A stretch of 64,000 bases of DNA from Drosophila miranda (taxonomy: Eukaryota; Arthropoda; Insecta; Diptera; Drosophilidae). The stretch lies in assembly GCF_003369915.1 (NCBI RefSeq), contig NC_046675.1:32945001-33009000 (forward strand). The letters are read 5' to 3'. A model generated the notes under the pieces. The model ran no database searches. It worked only from the letters and a program-made list of their open reading frames with translations, and had not been told where the DNA came from. Shown in pieces: positions 9,101-20,900 of the stretch (the stretch's first letter is position 1; each line of letters starts with the position of its first letter). The position numbers and the translations under genes are program-made.

Positions 9101-11981
9101 CCTGTGCGTCCAGGGCCTCGAGGACAATGAACACGTCCGAGGGGAACTCTGGGTGCGCATGCTTGATAGCCAGATTGCCCGCCAAGGTGCCGGCCTGGGT
9201 TAATGCAAAGCAAATTGATGGAAAACAGCATGAGAGTCGAATTAGGTGACCCATGCCAATGCCCATGATAAGATAATTCGAGTGGTTGGAGAACCAGCTT
9301 ACATCTTATCAGGCAGATAACATGACAATTGTCGACTTACATTGCGCACGGGAACGTTGGCAATCCAATCGAGATGTTGCCACACCTGCGACAAGTACTC
9401 GAAGCCACGGGTCTTCTCCAGCTGGCGGCAAATGTCCATGGTTTCTGTGAGGCTCAGGTTTCCCCCAAGCGTAAGGGAGGAGGAATCAACTGCCAGCTTG
9501 TGTTCCTTGAGGTCTGCCAAGGCCCCGACATCGATGAACGCCTTGATGTCCGCACTGCGCCTGTACACCCCGTGAGCCGTGTTGCCGGCCACCAGCATGA
9601 CGGGCAGCTTCTCTTTGACAGCGCTCTGCAGGACCTCAAATAGCTGGCTCAGGCTCTCCGGCCAGCTCCAGCGGCTGCCGTCCAGGTAGACCTGACTGCC
9701 CTTGGGCGACTGCTTCTTGCAGGTGCCGGCGCATAGCTCGCCCGTCTTGGGGCACTGCTTTGTGCCCAGATCCTCGATGTCCGCACACTCCGCGGGCACC
9801 GCAATGTCGCTGTCCACCGCAAAGGACTTCATGGCATCCAGGATGGGGCGGTATCCAGTGCAGCGACAGATGTTGCCTCCGAAGGAGTTCTCCACCTCCG
9901 CCATGGTCACGCGACCCCCCTTCGACTTGAGCAGCCCGTACATGTTCATCACGATGCCCGGCGAGCAGTAGCCGCACTGGGTGCCGTTCATCTTGGCCAG
10001 CCGCTCCTGGATGGCGTGGTAGCCCACCCGCTTGTTGCCCAGACCCTCCGTTGTGGTCACCTCCAGTCCCAGGCAGGTGTTCAGCATCGTGAGGCACGAG
10101 TTTACGCCCCAAGTGCGCACCTCCCCCGTTTCCGGGTGGATGCCGGTCAGCGTGCACACGCAGACACCGCATCCGCCTTCCTGGCACATGAACTTTGTGC
10201 CCGTCAGACCGGCATTCTCTCGGATGAAAGTGTTGAGCGAGATGTCCGCAGGCAGGGCAGCCAGATTAACTGCGGGAGAGAAAATATTGTTTTAGATTAG
10301 CCGGAATTTATCTAATCTATCTAAACCACTCCAACATGTCAAAACCGTCTATAATTAGGTGAACTTTTATAGGACTACTACCAACTATAATATTAAGACA
10401 CATCTTCTGGAAAAGAATGATGATAAAGATTTTCGACACGGTAAACCAGTTCATGAAAATTAACAGCAAATCTCACATAGACCTTGAAAATTATATGAGA
10501 CCTATATTTTATAATTATCTAAAAAGTTTACCTCACAAATGAGTATACAAAAATCATGAAAATATTTTCATGATAACTACCTTAACGATATAATAAATAC
10601 AACGTAAACGAGGGGGAACGTTGTGAGTTGCTGCGGACACCGCAACTCTACAGTTATACCCGATACTATGTCAGTATGGCTCTCCTGCGGCAGACGCAGC
10701 TAATATTGAACCACACGACAAAGAGTGCGTGCGAGAGAGACAGAAAATCAGTCTGGGCGTGACGTCGGGCGCTGCGTGGCCACTGCAAATTGATTTCTTG
10801 CTTTTGGCTACAAAAATGATCCGATCTGATTCAGATTCAGCAATCTGATAGATATGGTCATTATCTATGATTCTGCGTTTTTAGCTTTCTCGAATGTGCA
10901 ATATTGTGGATGCAACAGATTTTCGTCCTTTGTGTGGGCGGAAGGGGGTGGGGCGAAATTTTGAGATACACGTTTTATAGTAAGATCTAACAGGAGTGCG
11001 GATACCAAATTTGGTTACTCTAGCCTTAATAGTCTCTGAGATTTTTGAATATCCCCAGATTTTCGTCCTTTGCGGGGGCGGAAGGGGGTGTGGCGAAATT
11101 TTGAAACAAACTCGTCTCGGTCCGATATATTAGGAGTGTGGATACCAAATTTGGTTGCTCTAGCTTTTGTAGTCTCTGAGATCTAGGCGCTAATGTTTTA
11201 CTCTAAGCAAAGCCGCCTATGCTACGTGTGTGTTAGAGAGAGAAAGGGCGAGAAAAAATGAAATTGTTTTCTTGATGCTGGCTATAATAATTATACGATC
11301 CAATTCAGATTCTACAGTCTTAAAGATATGGTCATTCTCTACAATTCTACGTTTTTGGTTTTTTCACATCTTTAAAATTGTGGATGCCACAGATTTTCGT
11401 CCTTTGTGGGGGCGGAAGTGGGCGGGGCGAAGTTTTGAAATATTTTTGTAGCAGTGACATATCACAGAAGTCTGGATCCAAAACATCGTTGCTCTAGCTC
11501 TTATAGTCTTTGAGCACTAGGCGCTGAAGGGGACGGACAGACGGACGGACGGACAGACGGACAGACAGACAGGGCTCAATCGACTCGGCTATTGATGCTG
11601 ATCAAGAATATATATACTTTATGGGGTCGGAAACGATTCCTTCTGGACGTTACACACATCCGCTTTTACCACAAATCTAATATACCCCAATACTCATTTT
11701 GAGTATCGGGTATAAAAATAGCTCAAATTATGGTCGTTATGCCACCCATTGCTGTCTCCAAAGTTCTATACAAGTTCTCATAGAAAATATTCCATTTTGA
11801 GTGGGTTGTAATACACGAAAAACAACAAAAACATGAGTAGGATACTGAAACATTGTGTTCTCACTGGTCGTTTCATATTTATCTTTTTGATGACACTTCT
11901 ATCAAGCACTCAATACATCAATTAACTACCCACATACTCACCTTCATAGCTAGTGCCGTTGATTGTAATGCTTCCAGCCAT
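6163..11981 (-). CDS. Aox: Aldehyde oxidase, gene B (complete, 1272 aa)
   Basis: Six exons on the minus strand: 11942-11981, 9341-10269, 8961-9194, 7087-8899, 6406-7026, 6163-6344; all junctions are GT..AG and in frame, ending in TAA. Domains in order: plant-type [2Fe-2S] (C42, C47, C50, C72), helical [2Fe-2S] (C112, C115, C148, C150), FAD-binding (about 215-400, LVAGNTAHG), flavoprotein C (405-510), Ald_Xan_dh_C (about 555-665), molybdopterin-binding with GGGYGGK (776-782) and GGIEMGQG. The catalytic glutamate is E1216 in KATGEPA. Known chemistry: aldehyde + H2O + O2 to carboxylate + H2O2, in a cytosolic homodimer needing sulfurated molybdenum cofactor. Intron 1 is 1672 bp because a DINE/ISY-like element lies in it. 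Exons 2-4 are homogenised with gene A. The intron splitting RSK|ATGEP is seen only in B among the genes complete here. Probably an Aox1-type gene; substrate not determinable. Confidence 0.96.
8426..10293. repeat. Near-identical paralogous tract, copy in gene B
   Basis: Partner of the tract at 721-2588. Left of about 8425 the paralogs differ at many positions, for example some 15 in the adjacent 120 bases. Right of 10293 the intron 1 sequences no longer align well. Within the tract the only protein change I see is Thr471 here against Ile in gene A. Confidence 0.85.
10613..11716. mobile_element. DINE-1/ISY-like interspersed element, copy 2 (intron 1 of gene B)
   Basis: About 1.1 kb, same orientation and same ends as 4478-5607, including the subterminal inverted repeat and the final GAGTATCGGGTATAA. 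Substitutions and a shorter internal microsatellite show it is a diverged copy, not a very recent one. It accounts for most of the length difference between intron 1 of B (1672 bp) and of A (367 bp). The splice sites of the host intron remain intact. The rest of the intron (10294-10612 and 11717-11935) is plain AT-rich sequence. Confidence 0.7.
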
Positions 11982-12167
11982 TATCTGTGTCTTATATAAT
12001 CCCTCGAATCACTTGAAAGGGGGTGCCGTGGTATATTGTGAAATTAATTGCAGGCTTTCTCGCATTCAGTTGTCGTCCACCTGTTCTAGAAACTATTTAT
12101 TTCACAATATGAAGCAAGCGTTGCTGGATGGCAAGTTCCGTGTGTTTTCGACGCCGATCCCCGAGAT

Positions 12168-12203
12168 ACTGTACCCTAGGGCCGGTGGAATTGCGTATTT
12201 ATT
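12168..12203 (-). promoter_or_regulatory. Predicted core promoter of gene B
   Basis: On the minus strand, TATA-like AATAAATA (12196-12203) is followed at 33 nt by an initiator-like ACAGTA with the putative +1 A at 12170. This gives a 5' UTR of about 189 nt. Layout and spacing equal those of gene A although the sequence between has diverged, which supports the call. Confidence 0.5.
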
Positions 12204-12276
12204 GAGTGGCCGCGGAGGGAGCCCCAAAATGTGCTCACGCTTTCAAGTTCAACCTGCTTCCACGCTCCGGCTCTGT

Positions 12277-12310
12277 CTGGCTTCTAACTACTATTCGATC
12301 GAGAGGAGAG
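12277..12310 (-). promoter_or_regulatory. 34-bp upstream block shared with gene A
   Basis: Identical to 3199-3232 and placed about 110-140 bp upstream of the predicted B start site. The CGATCGAG/GAGGAGAG core is retained while the flanking promoter sequence has changed. Confidence 0.4.
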
Positions 12311-12429
12311 AACTTCTACAAATTATAAACTGAATCGTTATCTCCCGCTCTCTGAACAACTCTCGCACTCTCTGGTAAACCTATGAGTATAAAGCTTTAT
12401 CAGCCAAATGTTTGTTTAGAATTTTCTGT

Positions 12430-12829
12430 TTTGCTCGGTTTTCTAAACAAAATGCGGTATCGTTTCGGGTTTGGTTTCTTTTCAAAGAACTGGGAAGAGT
12501 TGAAAGCTCTCGGCTTCCAATAACTCACATTCCAAGGAATCATATGTGTAGGTATATCGCTATGAAAGGGTTTTTGTTTATAGAAAGAGATCGTTTGTAT
12601 ACCCATATGATCGTAATGGAAATTCTACTTTTCCTCAAGGTTCTAAACAAAATGCGTTATTATTTCGGGTTTGGTTTCTTTCAAAAGAACTGGAAATAAT
12701 TGAAAGCTTTCGGCTTCTAATAACTCACATTCCGAGGAATCATATGTTTAGGTATATCGCTATGAAAGGGTTTTTGTTTGTAGAAAGAGATCGTTTGTAT
12801 ACCCATATGATCGTAATTGAAATTCAACA
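12430..12829. repeat. Tandem duplication, two units of about 200 bp
   Basis: Two units with a 200-bp period: the shared string TTCTAAACAAAATGCG occurs at 12441 and 12641, and GAGATCGTTTGTATACCC recurs with the same period. A single diverged relative of the unit start (TTTTGCTCGG..TTCTAAACAAAATGCGG) lies upstream of gene A near 3420. The array thus arose from A/B promoter-distal DNA and was duplicated only at gene B. No coding content is supported. Confidence 0.85.
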
Positions 12830-13142
12830 AAATCAAATTCAAATTAAATTCCATTTAAATTTTCGTTCGACGGTTCGTCTTACGGACACTGATACTTACA
12901 TTCTCTTATCGGGTATCCTTCGTTCCTTCCATCAAAGTATTTTGTTTTTGCTTTCTTGGGACCGACTTTTGTTCTTCGCCAAAGACTGTATTTGTTGTTG
13001 GATTGTTTGTGTAACACTCATTCAATCAAAAGAAGTTCTGAGAGATATAACTGTGTAAGCAAATATATATTTCACTGAATTCCCCAAACAACTTAAATCT
13101 AATAAGCAGTTAATATGGGAGGATACCCAACCATATCCCATC
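12830..13142. other. Intergenic gap between the B upstream region and the gene C 3' end
   Basis: AT-rich sequence with no supported gene. I see no canonical AATAAA on the minus strand for gene C, only variants such as AATATA near 13065. Confidence 0.5.
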
Positions 13143-16100
13143 TCACTTCAGGGCAAAGCTCTGCACTTGGTGGCCCGCATTCAGAACTACAGTCTCTGGC
13201 GTGGTTGGTGCGCCCAGGCGCACCCACTCTCGAGGTAGTCCCGCATCTGTTCTGGCCGATTGGATGGCATGCTGCATGGCAAAGAGTACGCCCACGGAGA
13301 GACAGAGGGCTGGCTCACCCGTTGACTTAGAGCGCATGAAACCCACCGGATTGGGGTTCTTTTGGAGCAGTTCTATGCGGAAATCGATGGGGATGTCCTT
13401 GGCGCCAGGCGGATGGTAGTTCCAGGTGCGATTGGTGAGAATGCGGCCCGTCTGGCGATCGTAGACCAGCAGCTCCGTCAGATAGTAGCCGAGGCCCATG
13501 ACAAAGGCGCCCTCCACCTGGCCCACATCGATGTTGGGGCTGAGACTCTCGCCGGCGTCCTCCAGGATGTCGACGCGGCGAATCAAGTGGTTGCCAGTGA
13601 GTATGTCCAGCTCCAGTTCGCTGAGACTCAGCCCGAAGATGCTGTAGCTGGGAATATCTCCCAGTTTATAAGAGTCGCTGGCTATGAGAATAACGGACTG
13701 CAAGTAGGCAGCCTGTAGGATCTGCAACCAGGTTGCTTTTTTTCCCAGCTTTTTCTTTACGGGCTCCAGACGCTTGTTCAGCGTGTCGCACGCCTTGCGC
13801 ACGGCCAGTCCAATCATTTCGCTGCTCATAGAGTTGGCCGTGATCATGGAATTGGCTCCGCTTACCGTGTTGCTGCTCTCCACGCTCACGCGCTCCAGGG
13901 GCACGCCTAGTACGAAGGCCGCCACCTGCGCCGCCTTCGTATTGATGCCCTGGCCAATCTCTATGCCACCGTGCGTGATGACCACAGATCCATCCTCGTG
14001 GTAAATGGCCACCGTCGTGGGATACGTGAAGCCAACGGTCGTGTTCAGCGGAAACTCCATGAGAGTCAGTCCCAGTCCGCGTTTACGCCACCGATTCTGC
14101 GCGTTGAACAGGTTGATCTGCTCCCGTCGCTTGCGGTACTCTGAGGTGGCCAGGAATCTGGGCAGGAGTTGCACCATCTTGCTACCAGGTCGGAGATTGA
14201 CCAGACGGACATCGGCAGGATCCAGCTGACAAGTGAAGGCGATGTGCTCTAGAGCTGTTTCCGTCATGGCAATTGCTGGAGAGGCAAGAGGGAATCCAAA
14301 GTTATTTTAAGGAAGGAAAGGAGGTCAAGCAGGGCTCACCCTCTGCAGTTCCAGGTGCCCGACACCATGTGGAACTGGGGGCATCTGTTAGGATAGCACT
14401 TCCCGAGGTCTTGTAGTTGGAGTTCGTCAAGTTGTAGACATTCCTGAGGGCCGGCAGTGTGAGAAAATCGACCACATTCTCGTTGAGATTGCAGCCCGCA
14501 TCCTCGTAGTATTTATTGGTCAACATGGTGATCAATCCATTAGCACGTGCACGGAACTCGTAATCCGAACGACAGGCCCATCGCTTGCCATTGCACTCCA
14601 TCATGGATTCGATGGTCTGGACAAATCTGGCGGGCCGGTTCAGCTTAGAGGCCACCAAGGCGGCGGCACAGGCTACAATATTGCAGCGCGTGACCTTTGC
14701 GCCATAGGCACCTCCCACACGTCGCACCTGGAGCTGCACTGTGTTCACATTCACCTTCAGCATGTGGGCAATGCTTCCCTGAGTGCCATCCATCCACTGG
14801 GTGGAGCACCACACCTGCAGAATATTGTCAATGGGCACCACAATCGTTGTCTGCGGCTCCATGGTGAAGTGGTACTGCGATTCCAGTTGCAGAATACCCC
14901 GACCCAATACATCGCCAGGCGCCAAAGGAGATGGATTCGGTACCTCTTTTTCCTCACTGTCCTTCTTTAGACAGACGATGCGATCCTCCAGCTTGGCTGC
15001 CAGCACTTGGTTGATGCTCGTGTAGATCTTCCGCTGATCGTTGGCGTAGGTTACCTGCACCAGGGTGGCTGCATAGACAGCCGTATCCTGCGAGAGGGCT
15101 GCAATCACACCCAGAGGTTGGTCATAGTGCTTGACCCGACCAGCAGCAAAGATCTCATCCACTTCAGGCGTAAGCGGGGTGACCGTCACGAAGTTATTCG
15201 CTCCCGGTATATCCTTGGCCGCATAGAAGGCCACAACTCCCTGGCACTGCAGGGCAGCCGAGGGATCAATCTGCTCGATTGTGGCTCCCACTCGCTTGGC
15301 CGTGACAAAGGCACAATAGACGGCATTCGAAGTGGTCAAGAGATCGTTCATATACGTGGCCTCGCCCGAGCACTGAATGAGACCTGCAAAGATCGAAAAA
15401 AACTCAGCATCTGATTGCACTCCTCTCAAGATGGTACTCACCTTCCAGCTTCTGTACCGCCTGTGTGACTGGATAGTTCTTTTTGATCGTCTCGAATGTT
15501 TGACTGCCCGAGGACAGAGCACGCTCCAGCAGTAGACCTCCGCTGCGATAATTTTCCCTTACCAGATCCCTGGGAGCGGAGCCCAGCAGGAATTTATAGA
15601 GGAGCCCACAGGCCAACATCTGACGATACTCGGGCGATGCCTCTGGCGGCCTCTCCTCGGCCTGGAGGCTGCCTTGCAGCTGCTCAAATATCTGAGTGAC
15701 TGTGGCCGGATCGTAGAGATCTCTGCCTGGCAGGAGCAGCTCCATTGGCTGATCGTGCACGTAGTCGGGTCGAATGTTGCCAAAGCAAATGCGAGCCGAC
15801 CGCACAATATGCCGCTGTAGGTCCTGCCATTCGATAAGGAGTCCCGCATTGACATAGGCATGAACATTCTGCGCTCTAGGCAGGATCTGTTAGAATATAC
15901 AGAATTAATAGGAGATCGTTCAGGGAATTTCAAACCTCACCTTGTAGGAGTTGAAAAGATATCTATCCTTGGGATAGGCCCTCAATATAAAACCCCCGAT
16001 GACCAGTTTAGGTGTGGCATCGCTCAGATAAGTCAGGAGGCTCATAACCCGCTGGCTACTGGGATTATCGTAGACCAAAACATTGACATCCAATGCCTCA

Positions 16101-17527
16101 AAGGTGATGAACACATCCGAGGGGAATTCGGGATGCTCCTTCTTGATGGTGATATTTCCAGCCAATGTTCCATTCTGTAAAACACGTTATATGTGGTATA
16201 AATAGATGTTTTTCTTCAGTGTAGCTTTGATTTATCTTTGATTTATCTCTGCGACATAAGCTTGTGAAAGTTAAATGAGTTTAAAGATATTCCCTAACAC
16301 AGAGCAGTGTCTATGCGAAAAGAGAAGCAATTTGTTAGTTGTGGAATGGGAACTCTCTTCTTAGAAGAAGAGTAAGAGTATCCACAAGTTGCACCCACTA
16401 ATTTGTTGAATTTATCTACTTATTTGGTCACCGACGAAACGAGTTTTGTGGATTTATGGCCCGCTATCTACTCACGTTTCGCACTGGGACATTGGCAATC
16501 AGGTTGAAGTGCTGCCACAACTGTGCGCAATACTCGAATCCCGGCCGCTTGGCGGCGATGAGAAACAATTCCATGGCATCGGTGAGGGTGACATTGCCGC
16601 CGAGCAGAATATGATCCGTTTCGAGGCTGTGCTGCTTCAGCTCTGGCACCGCATTAACGTCGATGTAGTGGCGTATGCCCCTGGGCCGCCGGTAGACCCC
16701 GTGAGCCGTGTTGCCGCCCACCAGGAAGTAGAGCTCTCCACTCGCCACCTGGCTGAGGGCTGAGAAGAGCTCCGTCAGCGTCTTGGGCCAATACCATTGG
16801 GCGACACCATTGTCCTGACTGCGCGCCGGTCTGGAGCAGCTGTCCCGGCAGGACTGTCCCGTTCGGGGGCACAGCAGCTCGAATGAGTCCTCAATGTCCA
16901 CACACTCTGCAGGCACTGCAATGTCGCTGTCCACCGCAAAGGATTTCATGGTATCCAGTATGGGGCGATAGCCGGTGCAGCGGCAAATATTGCCACCGAA
17001 GGCGTCCTCCACTTGGGCCATGCTCACCTGCCCCCGATGCTGCTCCAGCAGCCCGTACATGTTCATCACGAATCCCGGGGAGCAGTACCCGCACTGGGTG
17101 CCATTCAGCTGGGCCAGACGCTTCTGGATGGGATGGTAGCCGCTCAGTTGGTTGCCCAATCCCTCGTCCGTTATGATATCCACATCATCGCAGGTGTTGA
17201 GCAGCGTCAGGCACTTGAAATAAAGTTTTATTAGTAGCCAAGGGAAAACCAATCCCTGTCTACAGTACTTACAGAGTTGGCTGCTCTCGACTGCGCCTCG
17301 TCTGTGGCCGGATGACGTCGTCGGATGACACACACACAGGAGCCGCAGCCGCCCTCCAGGCACATGTACTTGGTGGCCGTCAGGTGGAGATGCTGGCGCA
17401 GGAATGCGTTCAGGGTGAGGTCCGGGGCGTAGTCCCCAGCCTGCACCTCGTAGGGGAAGCCATTCACACTAAATCTGATGCTCATCGCTGCAGAGTCGGT
17501 AGCCAAATGGTGCGAGGTCTTGGCCAT
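13143..17527 (-). CDS. Aox: Aldehyde oxidase, gene C (complete, 1282 aa, divergent paralog)
   Basis: Six exons on the minus strand: 17273-17527, 16476-17213, 15941-16174, 15442-15886, 14340-15383, 13143-14275; all in frame, ending in a stop. Full domain set: [2Fe-2S] cysteines C56, C61, C64 and C86, second cluster CGYC and CRC, FAD motif LVGGNTAHG, flavoprotein C domain, and the two molybdopterin regions. The catalytic glutamate is E1226 in KSTGEPA. The molybdopterin glycine motif is GGAYGAK (781-787), against GGGYGGK or GGGYGSK in neighbours. Intron pattern is distinct: no 40-nt first exon, introns at NS|C, E-G|LIQ and before IAMTE, none in the last 377 codons. The first ATG gives a 14-residue extension; M15 (MSIRFSVNG) aligns with the paralogs' N-termini and is an alternative start. 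Length and position suggest an Aox2-type gene (inference). Confidence 0.95.
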
Positions 17528-17953
17528 TCGCTTCTATTTCAAAGCGCTGCCTGAAACCTGATTACCCGTTAATTAGGCTAAACGGGTTCCAGCGGCGGAT
17601 AAGAGCGCCATCAAAGCGGGCACTGTGCGAAATCTTCAAGCTAATTACGCAGCCCCAAATGCATTTGAACTGCTTTCTTTTGTAGAATTTTTTATAGGAT
17701 ACAAATACAAATAAACGCATACTAGGTATATTTGGAATATAAGTAAAAATAAGTTTAGAAAGTGAAGCAGAAACGCTGACATTGCGCTTCGGGTCTGGTG
17801 TCCGATGCAGGCCGGCATCTGGCGGTCTCGGCGGCCGCGCTCCCACGGTCAGTGAATCTGCCTACTCAGCGATCTTACAGAAGTGGCCAATTTGGATAAT
17901 ATTTGTTAACTTATATGTTAAAAGAAATACCAAAACCCATTCGAAATTAGAAT
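17528..17953. other. Short intergenic region between genes D and C
   Basis: Only 426 bp separate the gene D stop from the gene C start, so it must hold the C promoter and the D 3' UTR. A GATA-type CTTATC is present on the minus strand near 17600. I see no clear TATA box and no AATAAA. Confidence 0.5.
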
Positions 17954-20900
17954 CTACTTAAGCCTAAAGCTCGTCGCCTCATGACCCGCATTCAGCACCA
18001 AAGTCTCGGGCGTAGTGGGTGCTCCCAGACGCACCCACTCGCGCGGCAGCCCTGCATCCTGTCGGGCCGATTGCAGGGCCTGTTGGAGGGCAAACACCAC
18101 ACTGACAGCCAGGCAGCAAGGCGGCTCTCCAGTGGCCTTGGAACGCATAAAGCCCGGCCCATTGGGATTGGGTTTCTGGGCCAATTCGATGCGAAAATCA
18201 ATGGGAATATCCTTGGCGCCGGGCGGCTTGTAGTTCCACGTGCGGTTGGTGACCAGGCGGCCCGTTTCGCGATCGTAGACCAACTGTTCGCTGAGCCAGT
18301 AGCCCAGGCACATGACAAAGGCGCCCTCGACCTGGCCAATGTCGATAAATGGACTGAGACTTTCGCCAGCATCCTCGAGGATATCCACGCGCTTGATTTG
18401 ATTGTTGCCGGTGAGGACATCCAACTCGATTTCGGTGAGTGCCATGCCGTACACATGGTAGTTCTCCATGTCACCCGCTTTGTAGTGATCGGAGGCAATC
18501 AGATTGATGGATTTGTCATAGGCAGCGCCCACGGTCTTTACCCAACTGTCGCCGCTCTTCTTCACCGGCTGCAGTCTGGTGTTGAGGATCTCGCAAGTTT
18601 TGCGAACTGCAAAGCAGAGACTCTCGCTGCCCACGGCTCCACCAGTGACCATTGAGTTGGCGCCATTGATGGTGTCCGAAGATTCTACCTTGATGAAGCT
18701 CAAATCGATGCCCAGGGTGTAGGCAGCCACCTGAGCCACCTTGGTGTTCATTCCTGGAACGATATCCATAGATAATAAAAGCTATAATGATACTAAACAG
18801 TGGCCCCCACTCACCTTGCCCCATTTCGATACCTCCGTGGGAAACCACAACTGTTCCATCCACATGATAGATGGCCACGGTAGCGGGGTACTGTCCAAAG
18901 TAGAAAATGGGATAGTCCATCACGGCCAGGCCCAGGCCGCGCTTCATCCAGCGGTTCTCGGAATTGTGCGCCTCGATCTCCTTCTTCCTCGCATAATACT
19001 CCCGCGACTCGAGGAACTGCGGCAACAATTCAGACAACTTGTGGGTTGAGGCTATGTTGAGGAGTCGCACAGCTGCCGGATCGCTCTGGACCTCAAAGGC
19101 AACATGTTCAATGATATTCTCCATCATGGCAATGCCCTCCACCGACCCCGGCGCCCGACACCAAGTAGAGCTGGGAGCATCTGTGATCACCGCGTTGCCA
19201 TTGTTCTTGAAGTTGACGCCAGTAAAGTCGTAACAATTGGTTGACGTCAAGGTCGAGTGCATATCGATGGGACTCTCGTTGTTCACCCAACCAGCATCTT
19301 CGTAGAAATCATTCGACAAGCCGACAATCTTGCCGTTGGCCTTCACGTGACACTGATAGTCAGAGCGACAGGCCCAGCGCTTGCCATTACAGTCCATCAT
19401 GGACTCCAAAGTCTGGACAAAGCGAACAGGACGATTCAGCTTGAAGGCAGCCAAGGAAGCGGCGCAGGCCACCTGATTCCCGCGGGTGATCTTTGAGCCA
19501 TAGCCACCGCCCAATCGCCGAACCTGGAATGACGATAAGTGAATAAACAACTCAAAAATGTAAAGGAACAAATCACCTGTAACTGAACATCCTTGGCCTT
19601 CACTTGCAGCATGTGTGCAATGACAGCCTGAGTGTGGTCCATCCACTGGGTGGCCGAGAAGACCTTCAGGCCATCCTCAAAAGGAATGACCACCGTCGTT
19701 TGCGGCTCCATAGTGAAGTGATACTGCAGGCCTATCTGCAATATGCCTCTAACTTCCAAATCGGGAGTGTCGGAGAAAGTCACTTCCTTCAGCTTCGATT
19801 TGGACACAGCAATGATGCGTGACGGATCGGGGGTTTCCGAAGCAAAGACATCCCCAATGCTGGCCATCAATTTGAAGTCCGAGCTCGCCTGAGTGTAGGT
19901 GATCTTCACCAGCTTTGCCGCCCGCTGAGCCTGATCGGCAGTGAGGGCTACGATCACTCCCGCCGGTTGTTCCGAGTGACGCACCAGTCCGGAGCAGAAG
20001 ATCTCCTCTACCTCGTAGCCAAAGCTTGGTTCACAGAAGGTGTTTGTCCCAGGCACATCCTTGGCACTGTAGAAGGCAATCACTCCAGGTTGCTTGCAGG
20101 CCTCCTTGCTATCGATTGCATCGATGGTGGCTCCCACCTTAGTAGCTCCTACGAAAGCGCAGTATACGGTGTTGGACGGGGTCAGCACATCGTTCATGTA
20201 GGTCGCTTCCCCCGAGCACTGGATCATGCCCTCTACCTTCTGCACGGCCTGGGTTACGGGATAGTTCTGCTTCTGGGTCTGGTACACCTGCAGACCTGAT
20301 GATAATGGGCGCTGAAGAATCTGACCTCCACTCTTGAAATCCTCCGCGACCTCTGCAGGTGGGGCGTGCTTCAGAAAAAACTTGTAGAGTAATCCGCAGG
20401 CCAATTTCGTGCGATAGGCAGGACTGGCATCAGGCAGGACCTCGTCTGGATTGAAAAGACTTGGAAGCGAATCAAAGGTCTGTTCTATGAGTCCACTCTC
20501 GTAGGGACTGTGTCCCACCATCAACTGCTCAACGGCGGTGGCGTGGACGAAGTCGGGTCGAATGCCACCAAAGCAAATCCTGGCATTCTTCACCTTTGAG
20601 CCGTTGTCCAACTCGAGAAGAAAAGCGGCATTGACATAGGCATGGGCATTCTGGGACCGTGGCATGATCTATTGAACAAGAAAGACGTTCTATAGGAAGG
20701 GAACTGTGGAAATAATCAATTCATTACTTTGTAGGATTCGTATATGAACTTATCCTTGGGATAGGCAGGCAGGAGGAATGCCTTCATCACAAGCTTTCTA
20801 TCAGTTGCGCCCAAGTATTCGGCAAGGGACATTTCCTGCTCCTCAGTGGAACTTTTCATTGCCAGAACCTTTGCATCCAAAGCCTCGAAGGAGAGAAAGA

